64,000 bases of DNA from Mycetocola zhujimingii (lineage in GTDB: Bacteria > Actinomycetota > Actinomycetes > Actinomycetales > Microbacteriaceae), in the NCBI RefSeq assembly GCF_003065425.1, contig NZ_CP026949.1:2108001-2172000 (forward strand), given 5' to 3'. Both the position numbers and the translations under genes were made by a program. Positions 34,988-42,877 of this stretch are shown in pieces (within the stretch, counting starts at the first letter, position 1; each line of letters starts with the position of its first letter). Below the pieces are notes generated by a model, which was given only the letters and a program-made list of their open reading frames with translations, made no database searches and was not told where the DNA came from.

Positions 34988-36877
34988 CTAAGCCGAGGGA
35001 CCAGGCTGCGGTTCCTGAGCGTTTTGCTCGAGAGCCCGGATGAGTGATTGCGCGTCGTACGGGCCTGTGTGGCGGCGACCGTTGACGAAGAATGTGGGAA
35101 CCGCGGTGATGTCCATCGCCTCGGCGTCGAGCATGTCGTCACGAACCCGAGCGGCGACCGCCGGGGACCGCAGGTCCCGTTCGAACCGCTCGACATCGAG
35201 GCCGAGCTCCTGGGCACGCCGGATGATGTGTGACGGAAGCTGGTGCTCCTGGTCGCTGAACAGGCTCCGCTCAAACTCGAAGAACTTCCCCTGCCGCCCG
35301 GCCGCCTCGGCCGCTTCCGCCGCGGCAAGCGCGTTGGGGTGGAAGCGAGTCAACGGAGCGTGACGCCATACGTAGCGAAGGCGGCCTCCAAGTTCGCGAT
35401 GCACCTCCTCAACAGAGCCCGTGGCCTTGAGGCAGAACCCGCACTGGAAATCACCGTATTCGACCAGAGTGAAGGGCGCGTCGACGGGCCCGAAGATGTG
35501 GTCACGCGTGGGATCGACCGGTCGCAGCAGCGTGCGGCCGATCTCCTCCGACGGATGGAGGCGATCAGAGATCCGGAAAATCACCGCGCCGAGAAGAAAC
35601 GCGATAACGGAGGCGATAAGGACGCCAACGCGAGCCTCATTCTGAACGGCCCCGTCGTCGATCGCGAGGGCAACGATGAAGAGAGAGATGGTAAAACCGA
35701 TCCCGCTGAGGGCGCCTCCTCCCGCCAGACGGTCGAGGGTCAGGCCCGGGCCGAACTCGCCGACCCGAAGAAGACGCATGAGCGCGGTCGAGCCGAAGAC
35801 GCCGACCATCTTCCCCACCACAAGCCCGACGATGATGCCCCACGTCACTTGCGACCTGGCAGCTGACGCAAGGATCTCCGCGTTCAGCTGCACACCGGCG
35901 TTCGCCAACGCAAAGAGCGGAAGGACGACGTACGCGATGTACGGCGCGGTACTCGACTGCAGCCTTTCATTGATCGAGATCGACTCCCGCAGACTGTTTG
36001 CGGCGGCCCGCGCATACTCGGAACTCGGAGACTGCCGGAAGGTACGCGCAAGTTCAAGGGCATGCTCCACCTCGCGCCGCTCCGGCCGATACACCGGAAC
36101 GAGCAGCGCAATGGCGACGCCGGCCAGGGTGGGGTGCACACCCGAAGCCAGGAACGCCAACCACACCACAACGGCGAGCGAACCGTAGACGAGGCCGCGC
36201 GCACTCTGCAGGTATCGCGTGAAGTAAACCGCCGTGAGACCCACCGCGGCGATCAGGAGCGGCGCCGGATTGAAGTTATCGGTGTAGACAATCGCGATGA
36301 TACTGAGCGCTCCGATGTCGTCGACGACCGCCAGCGCCAGCAGGAAGACCCTCAGCCGTCCCGGCGCCTTCGGACCGATCAAAGCGAGCGCACCGACGAG
36401 GAATGCGGTGTCAGTGGAGATGACAATTCCCCACGCCTGCTCATACCCCGATCCGGCGCTGACCAGCACGAACAAGAGCGCCGGCAGCGTCAACCCCGCG
36501 AGCGCTGCCACCACGGGCACAACCGCACGCGACCACGTCGTCAATTCGCCGATCGTGAATTCCCGCCGCACTTCGAGGCCAACGGAGAAGAAGAAAATCG
36601 CCATCAGGGCGTCGTTCACGAGAGCGTGCAGCGTGAAGTCCAGCTGAAGATCTCCGACGCTCAACGTCAGGTGCGTATCCCAGAAACCGTCGTAAGATCC
36701 GTGTGCGAAGTTGGCCCACGCGAGAGCCGCAAGCGTCGCGCCGAGGAGCAGGAAGGCACCGGCCCGCACCTGTCCCATCGAGCGGAGCCGGTCCGCTACC
36801 GAATGCCGCCGCCCGTCACGTTTGCTTTCTTCGGGATCCGGAGACTGTTCGATGAGTGTCAAGTTCGACATTGCCAT
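34988..36877 (-). CDS. nhaA: NhaA Na+/H+ antiporter fused to a DsbA-like thioredoxin domain
   Basis: A 629-residue fusion. Residues about 36-440 are a full NhaA antiporter: the ion-binding pair D186/D187 in LAVVDDIGALS, STDTAFLVGAL at 154-164, and K356 in VVGKMVGVFG. Residues about 455-620 are a thioredoxin/DsbA-like fold: VEYGDFQCGFC with the C479-x-x-C482 (CGFC) pair, and the cis-proline region ITAVPTFFVNGRRHTG. NhaA exports sodium in exchange for protons. After twelve spans the C-terminus should face the cytoplasm, which is unusual for a DsbA-type domain. Such NhaA-thioredoxin fusions are known in Actinobacteria. First gene of its strand run. Confidence 0.92.
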   Translation of the reverse strand: MAMSNLTLIEQSPDPEESKRDGRRHSVADRLRSMGQVRAGAFLLLGATLAALAWANFAHGSYDGFWDTHLTLSVGDLQLDFTLHALVNDALMAIFFFSVGLEVRREFTIGELTTWSRAVVPVVAALAGLTLPALLFVLVSAGSGYEQAWGIVISTDTAFLVGALALIGPKAPGRLRVFLLALAVVDDIGALSIIAIVYTDNFNPAPLLIAAVGLTAVYFTRYLQSARGLVYGSLAVVVWLAFLASGVHPTLAGVAIALLVPVYRPERREVEHALELARTFRQSPSSEYARAAANSLRESISINERLQSSTAPYIAYVVLPLFALANAGVQLNAEILASAARSQVTWGIIVGLVVGKMVGVFGSTALMRLLRVGEFGPGLTLDRLAGGGALSGIGFTISLFIVALAIDDGAVQNEARVGVLIASVIAFLLGAVIFRISDRLHPSEEIGRTLLRPVDPTRDHIFGPVDAPFTLVEYGDFQCGFCLKATGSVEEVHRELGGRLRYVWRHAPLTRFHPNALAAAEAAEAAGRQGKFFEFERSLFSDQEHQLPSHIIRRAQELGLDVERFERDLRSPAVAARVRDDMLDAEAMDITAVPTFFVNGRRHTGPYDAQSLIRALEQNAQEPQPGPSA

Positions 36878-37060
36878 ATCCCTTCCAAGAAGACGGGCTG
36901 GGTGCGACTTTCGCGACGATGTGCCCAGTTATAGACCGACTGAACGGGACGCGCAACTGGCGCAGACCGCGGTCGTGCGGTGCTGATCGCCGGAAAGATC
37001 CCCCTTCCGCGGTCGCCGCCGCTCAGCCATGCTGGTCGCAACGACGAAGGATGCAGGAAT

Positions 37061-37966
37061 ATGCCCACCGGACCCGCGCCAGATCTGCCCGGCCATGCCG
37101 CGGAGGGCAATGCCAGGCCTCCCGTGCTGACACCGAGGCCATGGTGGGCACGGATTGCCGCGGGGTTCCTGCTGGCGTGCCTGGCCTGGTTGCTGGTCGG
37201 TGTGGCCGCTGACTCACTGTTCGGGCCGGAGTACTCGTTGATCTCGCACGCCGTTCGCGCGGGACTCACTCTCATCCTTGTCCTCGCCGGGCTCGCCGCA
37301 CTGCTCCGATGGGAGGGAACACGGGCCTCGGATTACGGGCTGGTCTACCGCAAAGGAACACTGTGGGCACTGTTGGTCGGGGCTCTCAGCTATCTCGTCC
37401 CCTTCGCCCTCGCCGCATCCGTCGTTTTCGGCTTAGGCCTCGCCCAACTCCAGGTAACCGGAGAACCCCTCATGGTGCTCGCGCAGGGGCTTGTCGTTCT
37501 GGCCCTCGTGGTCCTCTACGAAGCGCTACCCGAAGAGCTGATTTTTCGCGGATACCTGTTCCGCGTGCTGTCCGAGCGCCTGCCGATCTCACTGACGATT
37601 GTCGTTCAGGCCGTGCTCTTCTGTGGAGCCGGGATCATCGTCGGTGCGGCGCCGACGCTCGACCGCGTGCTGCTGTTCTTTGTCTTCTCACTGACGCTGG
37701 GCTACCTGCGCCACGTCGCGGGGACTGTGTTCGTCACCATCGGGTTCCACGCGATGTTCCAATTGTGTGCCCAGTGGGCGCTCGGCGAGCAGTGGGCCAC
37801 GCTCACCGTCACCGACGCCAGCGGCTGGTTCGCGATCGCAGCGCTCGGCGTCGTCCCATTCGCGTTGGCCCCGGTTGTCGCGGGGATACTGGATCGGTTG
37901 CGCAGAGGGCGCACCGGTGACGGGCTCTCGGCACCGACACCAGACCACGACCCTCAGGGACGCTGA
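37061..37966 (+). CDS. CPBP-family intramembrane metalloprotease
   Basis: A 301-residue membrane protein of the CPBP/Abi (CAAX protease and bacteriocin-processing) family with about eight spans. Motif 1, EELIFRGYLFR, provides E158, E159 and R163; the second metal motif is in TIGFHAMFQ near residue 228. Roles in bacteria range from peptide processing to self-immunity. The ATG at 37061 follows GCAGGA; earlier in-frame ATG gives a poorly conserved leader. It contains a rare TTA codon at 37433-37435. Its last 13 bases overlap a small gene on the other strand. Confidence 0.87.
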   Translation: MPTGPAPDLPGHAAEGNARPPVLTPRPWWARIAAGFLLACLAWLLVGVAADSLFGPEYSLISHAVRAGLTLILVLAGLAALLRWEGTRASDYGLVYRKGTLWALLVGALSYLVPFALAASVVFGLGLAQLQVTGEPLMVLAQGLVVLALVVLYEALPEELIFRGYLFRVLSERLPISLTIVVQAVLFCGAGIIVGAAPTLDRVLLFFVFSLTLGYLRHVAGTVFVTIGFHAMFQLCAQWALGEQWATLTVTDASGWFAIAALGVVPFALAPVVAGILDRLRRGRTGDGLSAPTPDHDPQGR

Positions 37967-38109
37967 TCAGCCCTTCGAAGCTCCGACAGCAGCGTCTCCA
38001 CATCCGTTGCCGTCTTCTCCGTCGCGTCCGCTATCCGTCGCAGGGCACCGGTGACACTGATCGCCGTGCCGACGATGACCAGCACGATCGCAATGAAAAT
38101 GATCTCCAT
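37954..38109 (-). CDS. Small single-span membrane protein (51 aa), hypothetical
   Basis: A 51-codon reading frame opening MEIIFIAIVLVIVGTAISVTG, a clear membrane helix, followed by a basic and amphipathic tail (ALRRIADATEKTATDVETLLSELRRADQRP). Third-position GC is high and the hydrophobic/amphipathic plan is coherent, so it is probably real. No strong ribosome-binding site is seen. It overlaps the 3' end of the CPBP gene on the opposite strand and is downstream of the nucleotidyltransferase gene's complement. Function unknown. Confidence 0.5.
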   Translation of the reverse strand: MEIIFIAIVLVIVGTAISVTGALRRIADATEKTATDVETLLSELRRADQRP

Positions 38110-38148
38110 GTGCTCAATGTAACCGTCGCGTGTAATTCGCGGAGCGAT

Positions 38149-38628
38149 TCAGCGCTCAGATTTGAAGTCATTCAGGATCCTGATGTCATGCACGTCGACC
38201 TGTCTCGGCGGGTACCCGTCACGGAACCGCAGCTGCTGCTCGACGGAGAGACACGGCACCGTGAACCCTTCGACGATTCCGGTCGTGAACCCATCCGCGG
38301 TGTAAACAAAACTTGTGTCGGCGAGCCCCCTCTGGATCCCGCTGCCGTCGGGCGCGAACTCGACAGGATGCAGATCCACTCGTCGGCCGTCGGCTGCGGT
38401 GAGTTCGAGCCGCGAGGGTAACCAATCCACGGTCGTGGCGAAGCCATCGCCGGTGAGGAGCGCGAGAAGCGTGGGAAGGTGGCGGGCATCCACAGCGAGG
38501 TCCAGATCGCCGTGTTCTCGGGTCTGCCGCCCCACTGCCGCATCGACTGCCCAACCCCCTGCAGCCCACGCGCTGATCCCCGCCCGCGCGAACGACCGGA
38601 AGAGTGCGACGACGTCGTTACCGCGCAC
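38149..38628 (-). CDS. Nucleotidyltransferase, lincosamide O-nucleotidyltransferase (Lnu)-like
   Basis: A 159-residue nucleotidyltransferase-fold protein. Core motifs are AGGWAVDAAVGRQTREHGDLDLAVD (GGWAVD at 24-29 and the D41-x-D43 metal pair), then WLPSRLEL and the C-terminal VPCLSVEQQLRFRDGY-x-DVHDI arrangement. This order and length resemble the small Lnu(A/C) lincosamide adenylyltransferases (from memory) more than aminoglycoside enzymes. Such proteins adenylylate drugs such as lincomycin, but related chromosomal copies may have other substrates. It is transcribed away from the alcohol dehydrogenase gene. Confidence 0.8.
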   Translation of the reverse strand: MRGNDVVALFRSFARAGISAWAAGGWAVDAAVGRQTREHGDLDLAVDARHLPTLLALLTGDGFATTVDWLPSRLELTAADGRRVDLHPVEFAPDGSGIQRGLADTSFVYTADGFTTGIVEGFTVPCLSVEQQLRFRDGYPPRQVDVHDIRILNDFKSER

Positions 38629-38829
38629 TATCTCGCCCCATCCGTCGACACTCCTGCCACAGGTCTACCGGTAAAGGCTCCGGAAGGCGAGAGCGGCGCC
38701 GCGCAGCGGCTGCACGCGAGGAGGGTCGGCTGCCGAGCTCCGCTCCCGCCGGCCTCACGATGGACCCTTCCGCAACCACGGATCGCTCTCTTTACTGGGG
38801 CCTCGACTCGTTGAAACAGAGGAGACGCG

Positions 38830-39855
38830 ATGCGCGGCGTAATGATGTATGGACCAGGAGATGTTCGAACCGAAGAGCGAGAGCCACCCGGGATCATTGA
38901 GCCAACCGACGCAGTCATCCGGTTGTCCGCCACGTGCATCTGCGGTTCCGACCTGTGGCCGTACCGCGGCGAGGAGCCCCTTTTTACGACTCCGCAAGCG
39001 ATGGGGCACGAATACGTTGGCGTCGTCGAGCAGATCGGATCGGACGTGAAAAACGTCACGGTCGGTGACTTCGTCGTCGGCTCCTTCGTGGCATCCGACA
39101 ACACCTGCGATATCTGCCTGGCAGGGTATCAGTCGAGATGCAGGCACAACGTGATGATGGGGTCAATCGGCACCCAGGCCGAACTCGCTCGCATTCCGCT
39201 TGCTGACGGCACCCTGGTCGTCACCCCCGGCCAGCCGGACCGCGACCTCATCCCGTCGCTGCTCGCCGCGTCGGACGTGCTCGGCACGGGTTGGTATGCC
39301 GCGACCGCGGCGGGCGCCGGACCGGGCAGGAGCATTGCCGTGGTCGGTGACGGTGCGGTTGGCCTTTCGGCAATCCTCGCGGCGAAACTGCTCGGAGCGG
39401 AGCGGATCATCGCGTTCAGCCGTCATCCCGACCGTCAGAACCTGGCCAGCGCATTCGGCGCAACCGACATCGTGGAGGAACGGGGCGACGCCGGTGCAGC
39501 CAGGGTCAAGGAACTCACCGAAGGTTATGGCGCTTATGGCACGGCAGAGGCAGTCGGGACCCAGGAGTCGATGTGGCAGGCGATTCATAGCACGCGCCCT
39601 GGAGGCTACGTCGGGTTCGTCGGCGTCTCGCACGGGGTCGAGCTCGACGGTTTACAACTCTTCTTCAGCAGTGTTCATCTCCACGGTGGGCCGGCTCCGG
39701 TTCGCCACTACCTTCCCGAACTCATCCAGCTGATCTGGGATCGCAGCATCGATCCCGGGAAAGTGTTCGATCTCACGCTCCCGATTGAAAATGCGGCCGA
39801 GGGCTACCGAGCAATGGACGAACGCCGCGCGACCAAGGTCCTTCTCACCTTCTGA
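38830..39855 (+). CDS. Zinc-dependent alcohol dehydrogenase family protein
   Basis: A 341-residue medium-chain dehydrogenase. Catalytic zinc residues are visible as TCICGSDLWPYRG (C38 region) and GHEYVGVVE near 59; a structural-zinc lobe is suggested by CDICLAGYQSRC near 93-104, which keeps only three cysteines in the usual spacing. The Rossmann fold has VVGDGAVGL near 171. Reaction: oxidation of an alcohol or reduction of an aldehyde with NAD(P); the substrate is unknown. GAGGAG precedes the ATG. A rare TTA codon is at 39652-39654. Its 3' end overlaps the opposing membrane-protein gene by 11 bases. Confidence 0.9.
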   Translation: MRGVMMYGPGDVRTEEREPPGIIEPTDAVIRLSATCICGSDLWPYRGEEPLFTTPQAMGHEYVGVVEQIGSDVKNVTVGDFVVGSFVASDNTCDICLAGYQSRCRHNVMMGSIGTQAELARIPLADGTLVVTPGQPDRDLIPSLLAASDVLGTGWYAATAAGAGPGRSIAVVGDGAVGLSAILAAKLLGAERIIAFSRHPDRQNLASAFGATDIVEERGDAGAARVKELTEGYGAYGTAEAVGTQESMWQAIHSTRPGGYVGFVGVSHGVELDGLQLFFSSVHLHGGPAPVRHYLPELIQLIWDRSIDPGKVFDLTLPIENAAEGYRAMDERRATKVLLTF

Positions 39856-40306
39856 TGGCTCCGGATGGCGCGACCCGGTCGGTCTCGACGGCACGGGCAC
39901 GCCGATGGCGAACCGATGGCGAGAGCCAGGCAAACCCGGCCGCGGAAACGGCCGCGATCCACACACTGATGCCCGAGGCGCCGCGGCTGAACAGACTGGG
40001 AAACGCCAGCGCTGTCGGGTGCGAAAATGACGCAGCAGCGTCGTTGAGCACGATTCCCAGCAGCGCGAACAACAGCAATCCGCACACGACCCCGGTTCCC
40101 AACGACCACGTGGAGCGGGCGATCACGAACAGGAAAATGCAGCTGACAGCCGTGGCCAGGAGTACGGGTGGAAACGCCCCCAATGCGTCGCCGCGAATCA
40201 GCGCATCAGCCCGTGCGCCCTCGGCGAATGACAAGACGAGGAACCAAACGAACCCGGCGGCCGTGCCGCCCACCAGCTTCACACTGTGCGTCGTCACGGC
40301 ATCCAT
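39845..40306 (-). CDS. Four-span membrane protein, hypothetical
   Basis: A 153-residue protein with four predicted spans (about residues 9-27, 46-66, 69-90 and 112-130) and a basic tail. I do not recognise the family. The ATG overlaps the stop of the upstream reductase gene (TGATG), so the two are coupled; an in-frame GTG one codon earlier is also possible. Confidence 0.65.
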   Translation of the reverse strand: MDAVTTHSVKLVGGTAAGFVWFLVLSFAEGARADALIRGDALGAFPPVLLATAVSCIFLFVIARSTWSLGTGVVCGLLLFALLGIVLNDAAASFSHPTALAFPSLFSRGASGISVWIAAVSAAGFAWLSPSVRHRRARAVETDRVAPSGAIRR

Positions 40307-40899
40307 CACTCTCCCCCAGACAAATCGCGTCGAGCCGGTGACTCGCGGGGCCTGTACCGCAGGGCGACCGCCCCCGAGCGGAACTCGTGGCGATCCACCA
40401 ACTCGAGCTGGATGTGCTCGCGCAGACCGGCGAGCAACGTCGGGCCGTGTCCGGCAAGGACCGGTTGCACCAGGAACTCGTACTCGTCAATCAACCCCAG
40501 ATCGGCCAACGCCAGGGGAAGCGTCACGCCGCCGACCCACAGGCCCTCACCTGGCTCCTGTTTCAGCCGCTGAATCTCTTGTGCCAGGTCGCCTTGCACC
40601 AGCTCCGCATTCCAATCGACCCCGCTCAGCGTGCTCGACACGACGTACTTCTTCGCCCGGTCGATGGTCTCAGCGAACGGCTTCTCCCAGTCATCCATCC
40701 AGTCAGGCCACAGGCCCGTGGCCGGCCTCCGCCACGCCGACTCCATCATTTCGTAGGTCACCCGGCCGAACAGCAGGGCATCGGCGCGCTCCATCTCGGC
40801 AGTCCAGTGGCGCATCGACTCCTCGTCCGGCGGGAGCCCTGCCTCGTGATGGCAGCAGCCGTCGAGTGTGACGTTGATCGAGTATCGAAGCGGTCTCAT
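40306..40899 (-). CDS. Dihydrofolate reductase-fold (RibD C-terminal) family protein
   Basis: A 197-residue protein of the RibD_C/DHFR-like superfamily often called YwjB/YyaP-type. Marks are MRPLRYSINVTLDG at the start, ADALLFGRVTYEMM near 39-52, the KKYVVSSTL stretch, and GEGLWVGGVTLPLALADLGLIDEYEF near 118-143. Such reductases use NADPH; the substrates of these stand-alone forms are unknown. A palindrome resembling a TetR operator lies about 40 bases upstream. The gene is coupled to the downstream four-span membrane protein. Confidence 0.9.
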   Translation of the reverse strand: MRPLRYSINVTLDGCCHHEAGLPPDEESMRHWTAEMERADALLFGRVTYEMMESAWRRPATGLWPDWMDDWEKPFAETIDRAKKYVVSSTLSGVDWNAELVQGDLAQEIQRLKQEPGEGLWVGGVTLPLALADLGLIDEYEFLVQPVLAGHGPTLLAGLREHIQLELVDRHEFRSGAVALRYRPRESPARRDLSGGE

Positions 40900-40938
40900 C
40901 TGCTTGCTCTCCCTTGATGCGCGCACGCAATCTCTCCG

Positions 40939-40953
40939 GACCGACGGTCGGTC
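40939..40953. promoter_or_regulatory. Perfect palindrome resembling a TetR-type operator
   Basis: GACCGAC (40939-40945), one central G, and GTCGGTC (40947-40953) form a perfect dyad upstream of the reductase start at 40899. Operators of this GACCGAC-type are common for TetR regulators. No TetR gene is in the window, so a regulator elsewhere would be required. Confidence 0.45.
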
Positions 40954-41054
40954 AGCCCAGATTTCGCTTGAGTTGCTCGTGCCGAGAATAATCGACACCG
41001 CCGTTGAGCGGCAATGTCAGCGCATTAATCGGGTGGGGCCACGGGCCCGCCGGA

Positions 41055-41447
41055 CTAACTGGGGACGTCGCTCGAACCCTCGAGATTGGTGCGCAATCGG
41101 TGGAGGACGTCGCCGACGCTGTGGCCGTCCCACAGAGGAGCCGTTGGGGTCTCCGGGACGCCGTCAAACATCGACCGGCAGGTCGTGCGGTAGTGGTTGC
41201 TCACCTGTCCGCTCGGCAGTTCCGCGACGACGATGAACCATCCTCCGCCAAAACACTCTTCACCGTTGTCGTGTCGCCACGAACGGACGACCCGGATGCC
41301 TTGCTGCAGCCAGAGGCGTACTGCGTGCGCGTGGTAGAGCAGCCGAAACTCGTAGAGCTCAGCGAAGGTGTGGAAGCCGTCGGAGAGCAATGCAGTATCG
41401 GCATCGTCCGCTGACACGGGTGAGATCAAAGTGGCGGGTTGGCTCAC
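41055..41447 (-). CDS. Phage-type WDGH-motif protein, hypothetical
   Basis: A 130-residue protein matching, from memory, a family frequent in actinobacteriophages: LLSDGFHTFAELYEFRLLYHA near residues 21-41, VVRSWRHDNGEECFGGGWFIVVAELPSGQVSNHY near 52-85 and WDGHSVGDVLHRL near 108-120. Function is unknown. The GTG start at 41447 overlaps the stop of grpB (GTGA); a further in-frame region upstream lies inside grpB. Phage origin is inferred from family distribution, not from nearby phage genes. Confidence 0.75.
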   Translation of the reverse strand: MSQPATLISPVSADDADTALLSDGFHTFAELYEFRLLYHAHAVRLWLQQGIRVVRSWRHDNGEECFGGGWFIVVAELPSGQVSNHYRTTCRSMFDGVPETPTAPLWDGHSVGDVLHRLRTNLEGSSDVPS

Positions 41448-42007
41448 GCTCGCGCAGCCCTCGCGCGATCCTTGATCGCCGCGATCACGTCGGTCTTCGC
41501 CGCGGCGTAGTCGTTCGAATCGTTCCACCGCCGGGTCATCAGGCTCTGCTTGACGTCGGCGTACAGGGCTCGATCCTCAGCGTCTGACCGGAGGTGATCG
41601 CGCAGAAGTAGATATTCAGATACCGCGACGGCACCCCGTTCGTAGATGTGCACGTGCACGTCACGCCCAGGGGTGCGGACGAGGCGATGGCCTGGCTCCC
41701 GGGTGCGCAACTCGTAGCCCGCCGCGACCAGTTGGTCGAGATAGTCCTCTTCGGCGGTGATGTCGGCGACCACGACGACGATGTCGATGATGGGCTTCGC
41801 TGCGAGGCCAGGGACCGACGTTGACCCAATGTGCTCGACGCCGATGCTTTCCCCTGCCAGCGCTTGAAGGATGTTTGCACGATGCGTGAGAAAGTCCGAA
41901 GCCCACTGCGGGTCGTAGTCGCGCAGCTCCACGTGGAGTGGTTCAGGGCCGCCGACGAGTTCCAGGGACGTGACGTCATCCCGGATTGACTTCTTCTCGC
42001 TCTTCAT
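41444..42007 (-). CDS. GrpB/UPF0157 family nucleotidyltransferase-fold protein
   Basis: A 187-residue GrpB-family protein. The signature IGVEHIGSTSVPGLAAKPIIDIVV lies at residues 56-78 in the usual order, and the second acidic region HVHIYE follows near 117. The fold is that of minimal nucleotidyltransferases; one clade makes dephospho-CoA kinase fusions, and stand-alone forms are uncharacterised. GGAG precedes the ATG by about 9 bases. It is coupled to the phage-type gene downstream. Confidence 0.9.
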   Translation of the reverse strand: MKSEKKSIRDDVTSLELVGGPEPLHVELRDYDPQWASDFLTHRANILQALAGESIGVEHIGSTSVPGLAAKPIIDIVVVVADITAEEDYLDQLVAAGYELRTREPGHRLVRTPGRDVHVHIYERGAVAVSEYLLLRDHLRSDAEDRALYADVKQSLMTRRWNDSNDYAAAKTDVIAAIKDRARAARA

Positions 42008-42092
42008 CAAGTTTTTCTCCCGGGCTCGGGTGTGCCGCTTCGGTCGAAGTGGGCAGCCCGCAAACATAACCCAGTGCAACGACCAGTGCAAT

Positions 42093-42635
42093 TCACCCAG
42101 CCGAGACCTCGAAGATGATCTCCAGTCCGTCTTCCTCGTCCCACTGCTCCCCCGTCTCAACGAACCCGTAGCTGCTGACAAGGGCTCGCGAGGCAGTGTT
42201 CTCCGGACTGATGCTGGCCCGAACCGTGCGCACGTCAGGATGCCCCTGCGCGACAGCAAGCAGTGTTTCCAGCGAACGCCTCGCATAGCCTCGTCGACGC
42301 AGTAGAGGGTCGACTCGATACCCGACCTCCACCATGCCCGTGTCGTCAGGGGCACCGTGGAAACCGGCCACACCTACCGGCGCTGTGACTCGTGGGTCGA
42401 CCATCAACCGCGTAATCCACGGGGCATCCGTAGGAGTGTCCACTATCTGCCCGCTCCGCATACGCCACAGGCTCAGGCACTCGGGACCTGCCAGGTACGG
42501 CGACACGAAGCGGGGAACGAACGAGGCGGATTCACCTGCTGCCAAGGCGTGAAGCACGTTCTCGGGTACGACGTCGAGGTGGAGTTGTGACTGGCTGGGC
42601 TCGGGGTGCACCCAGGGTGAACTTGTGATCGTCAT
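42093..42635 (-). CDS. GNAT family N-acetyltransferase
   Basis: A 180-residue GNAT acetyltransferase. The acetyl-CoA-binding motif A appears as VGYRVDPLLRRRGYARRSLETLLAVA (R/Q-x-x-G-x-G/A type, about 103-128), followed by VRASISPENTASRALVSSYGFVETG near 137-161. Substrate unknown. An open frame extends 32 codons upstream but overlaps poorly conserved sequence and the tRNA-proximal region, so MTITSS is used. It lies beside the tRNA gene and has 85 bases before grpB. Confidence 0.85.
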   Translation of the reverse strand: MTITSSPWVHPEPSQSQLHLDVVPENVLHALAAGESASFVPRFVSPYLAGPECLSLWRMRSGQIVDTPTDAPWITRLMVDPRVTAPVGVAGFHGAPDDTGMVEVGYRVDPLLRRRGYARRSLETLLAVAQGHPDVRTVRASISPENTASRALVSSYGFVETGEQWDEEDGLEIIFEVSAG

Positions 42636-42706
42636 TGCCAGCAGTCTGTCATGGAACGACGAGCCAAAAAGCCGAGGATGCTCGAATGTGAACGGCGTTG
42701 AAGAAG

Positions 42707-42779
42707 TACCCCCGGTGGGACTCGAACCCACACTGGAGCGATTTTAAGTCGCCTGTCTCTGCCATTGGACTACGGGGGC
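42707..42779 (-). tRNA. tRNA with anticodon UAA (Leu by anticodon), short variable loop
   Basis: The minus strand folds as a complete cloverleaf of 73 bases: acceptor GCCCCCG/CGGGGGT (one G-U), a D arm with a 3-base GTC/GAC stem, anticodon stem GGCGA/TCGCT around the loop CTTAAAA (anticodon TAA at positions 34-36), a 5-base variable loop CCAGT and T arm GTGGG/CCCAC with TTCGAGT. The discriminator is A and CCA is not encoded. UAA should read the UUA leucine codon, but the variable loop is class I-like, unlike normal tRNA-Leu. Amino-acid identity is therefore uncertain. Confidence 0.85.
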
Positions 42780-42832
42780 GTACCCATCCAGCTTATGGGG
42801 ATCGCGGGGGCGCCGAGAACAGGGGTTAACCG

Positions 42833-42868
42833 CGAAGAGCCCGATCCAGACACGGATCGGGCTCTTCG
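42833..42868 (-). terminator. Hairpin terminator after ndh
   Basis: CGAAGAGCCCGATCC (42833-42847) pairs perfectly with GGATCGGGCTCTTCG (42854-42868) around a 6-base loop, just 9 bases after the ndh stop on the minus strand. There is no T-run. Confidence 0.8.
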
Positions 42869-42877
42869 ACAGAGAAC

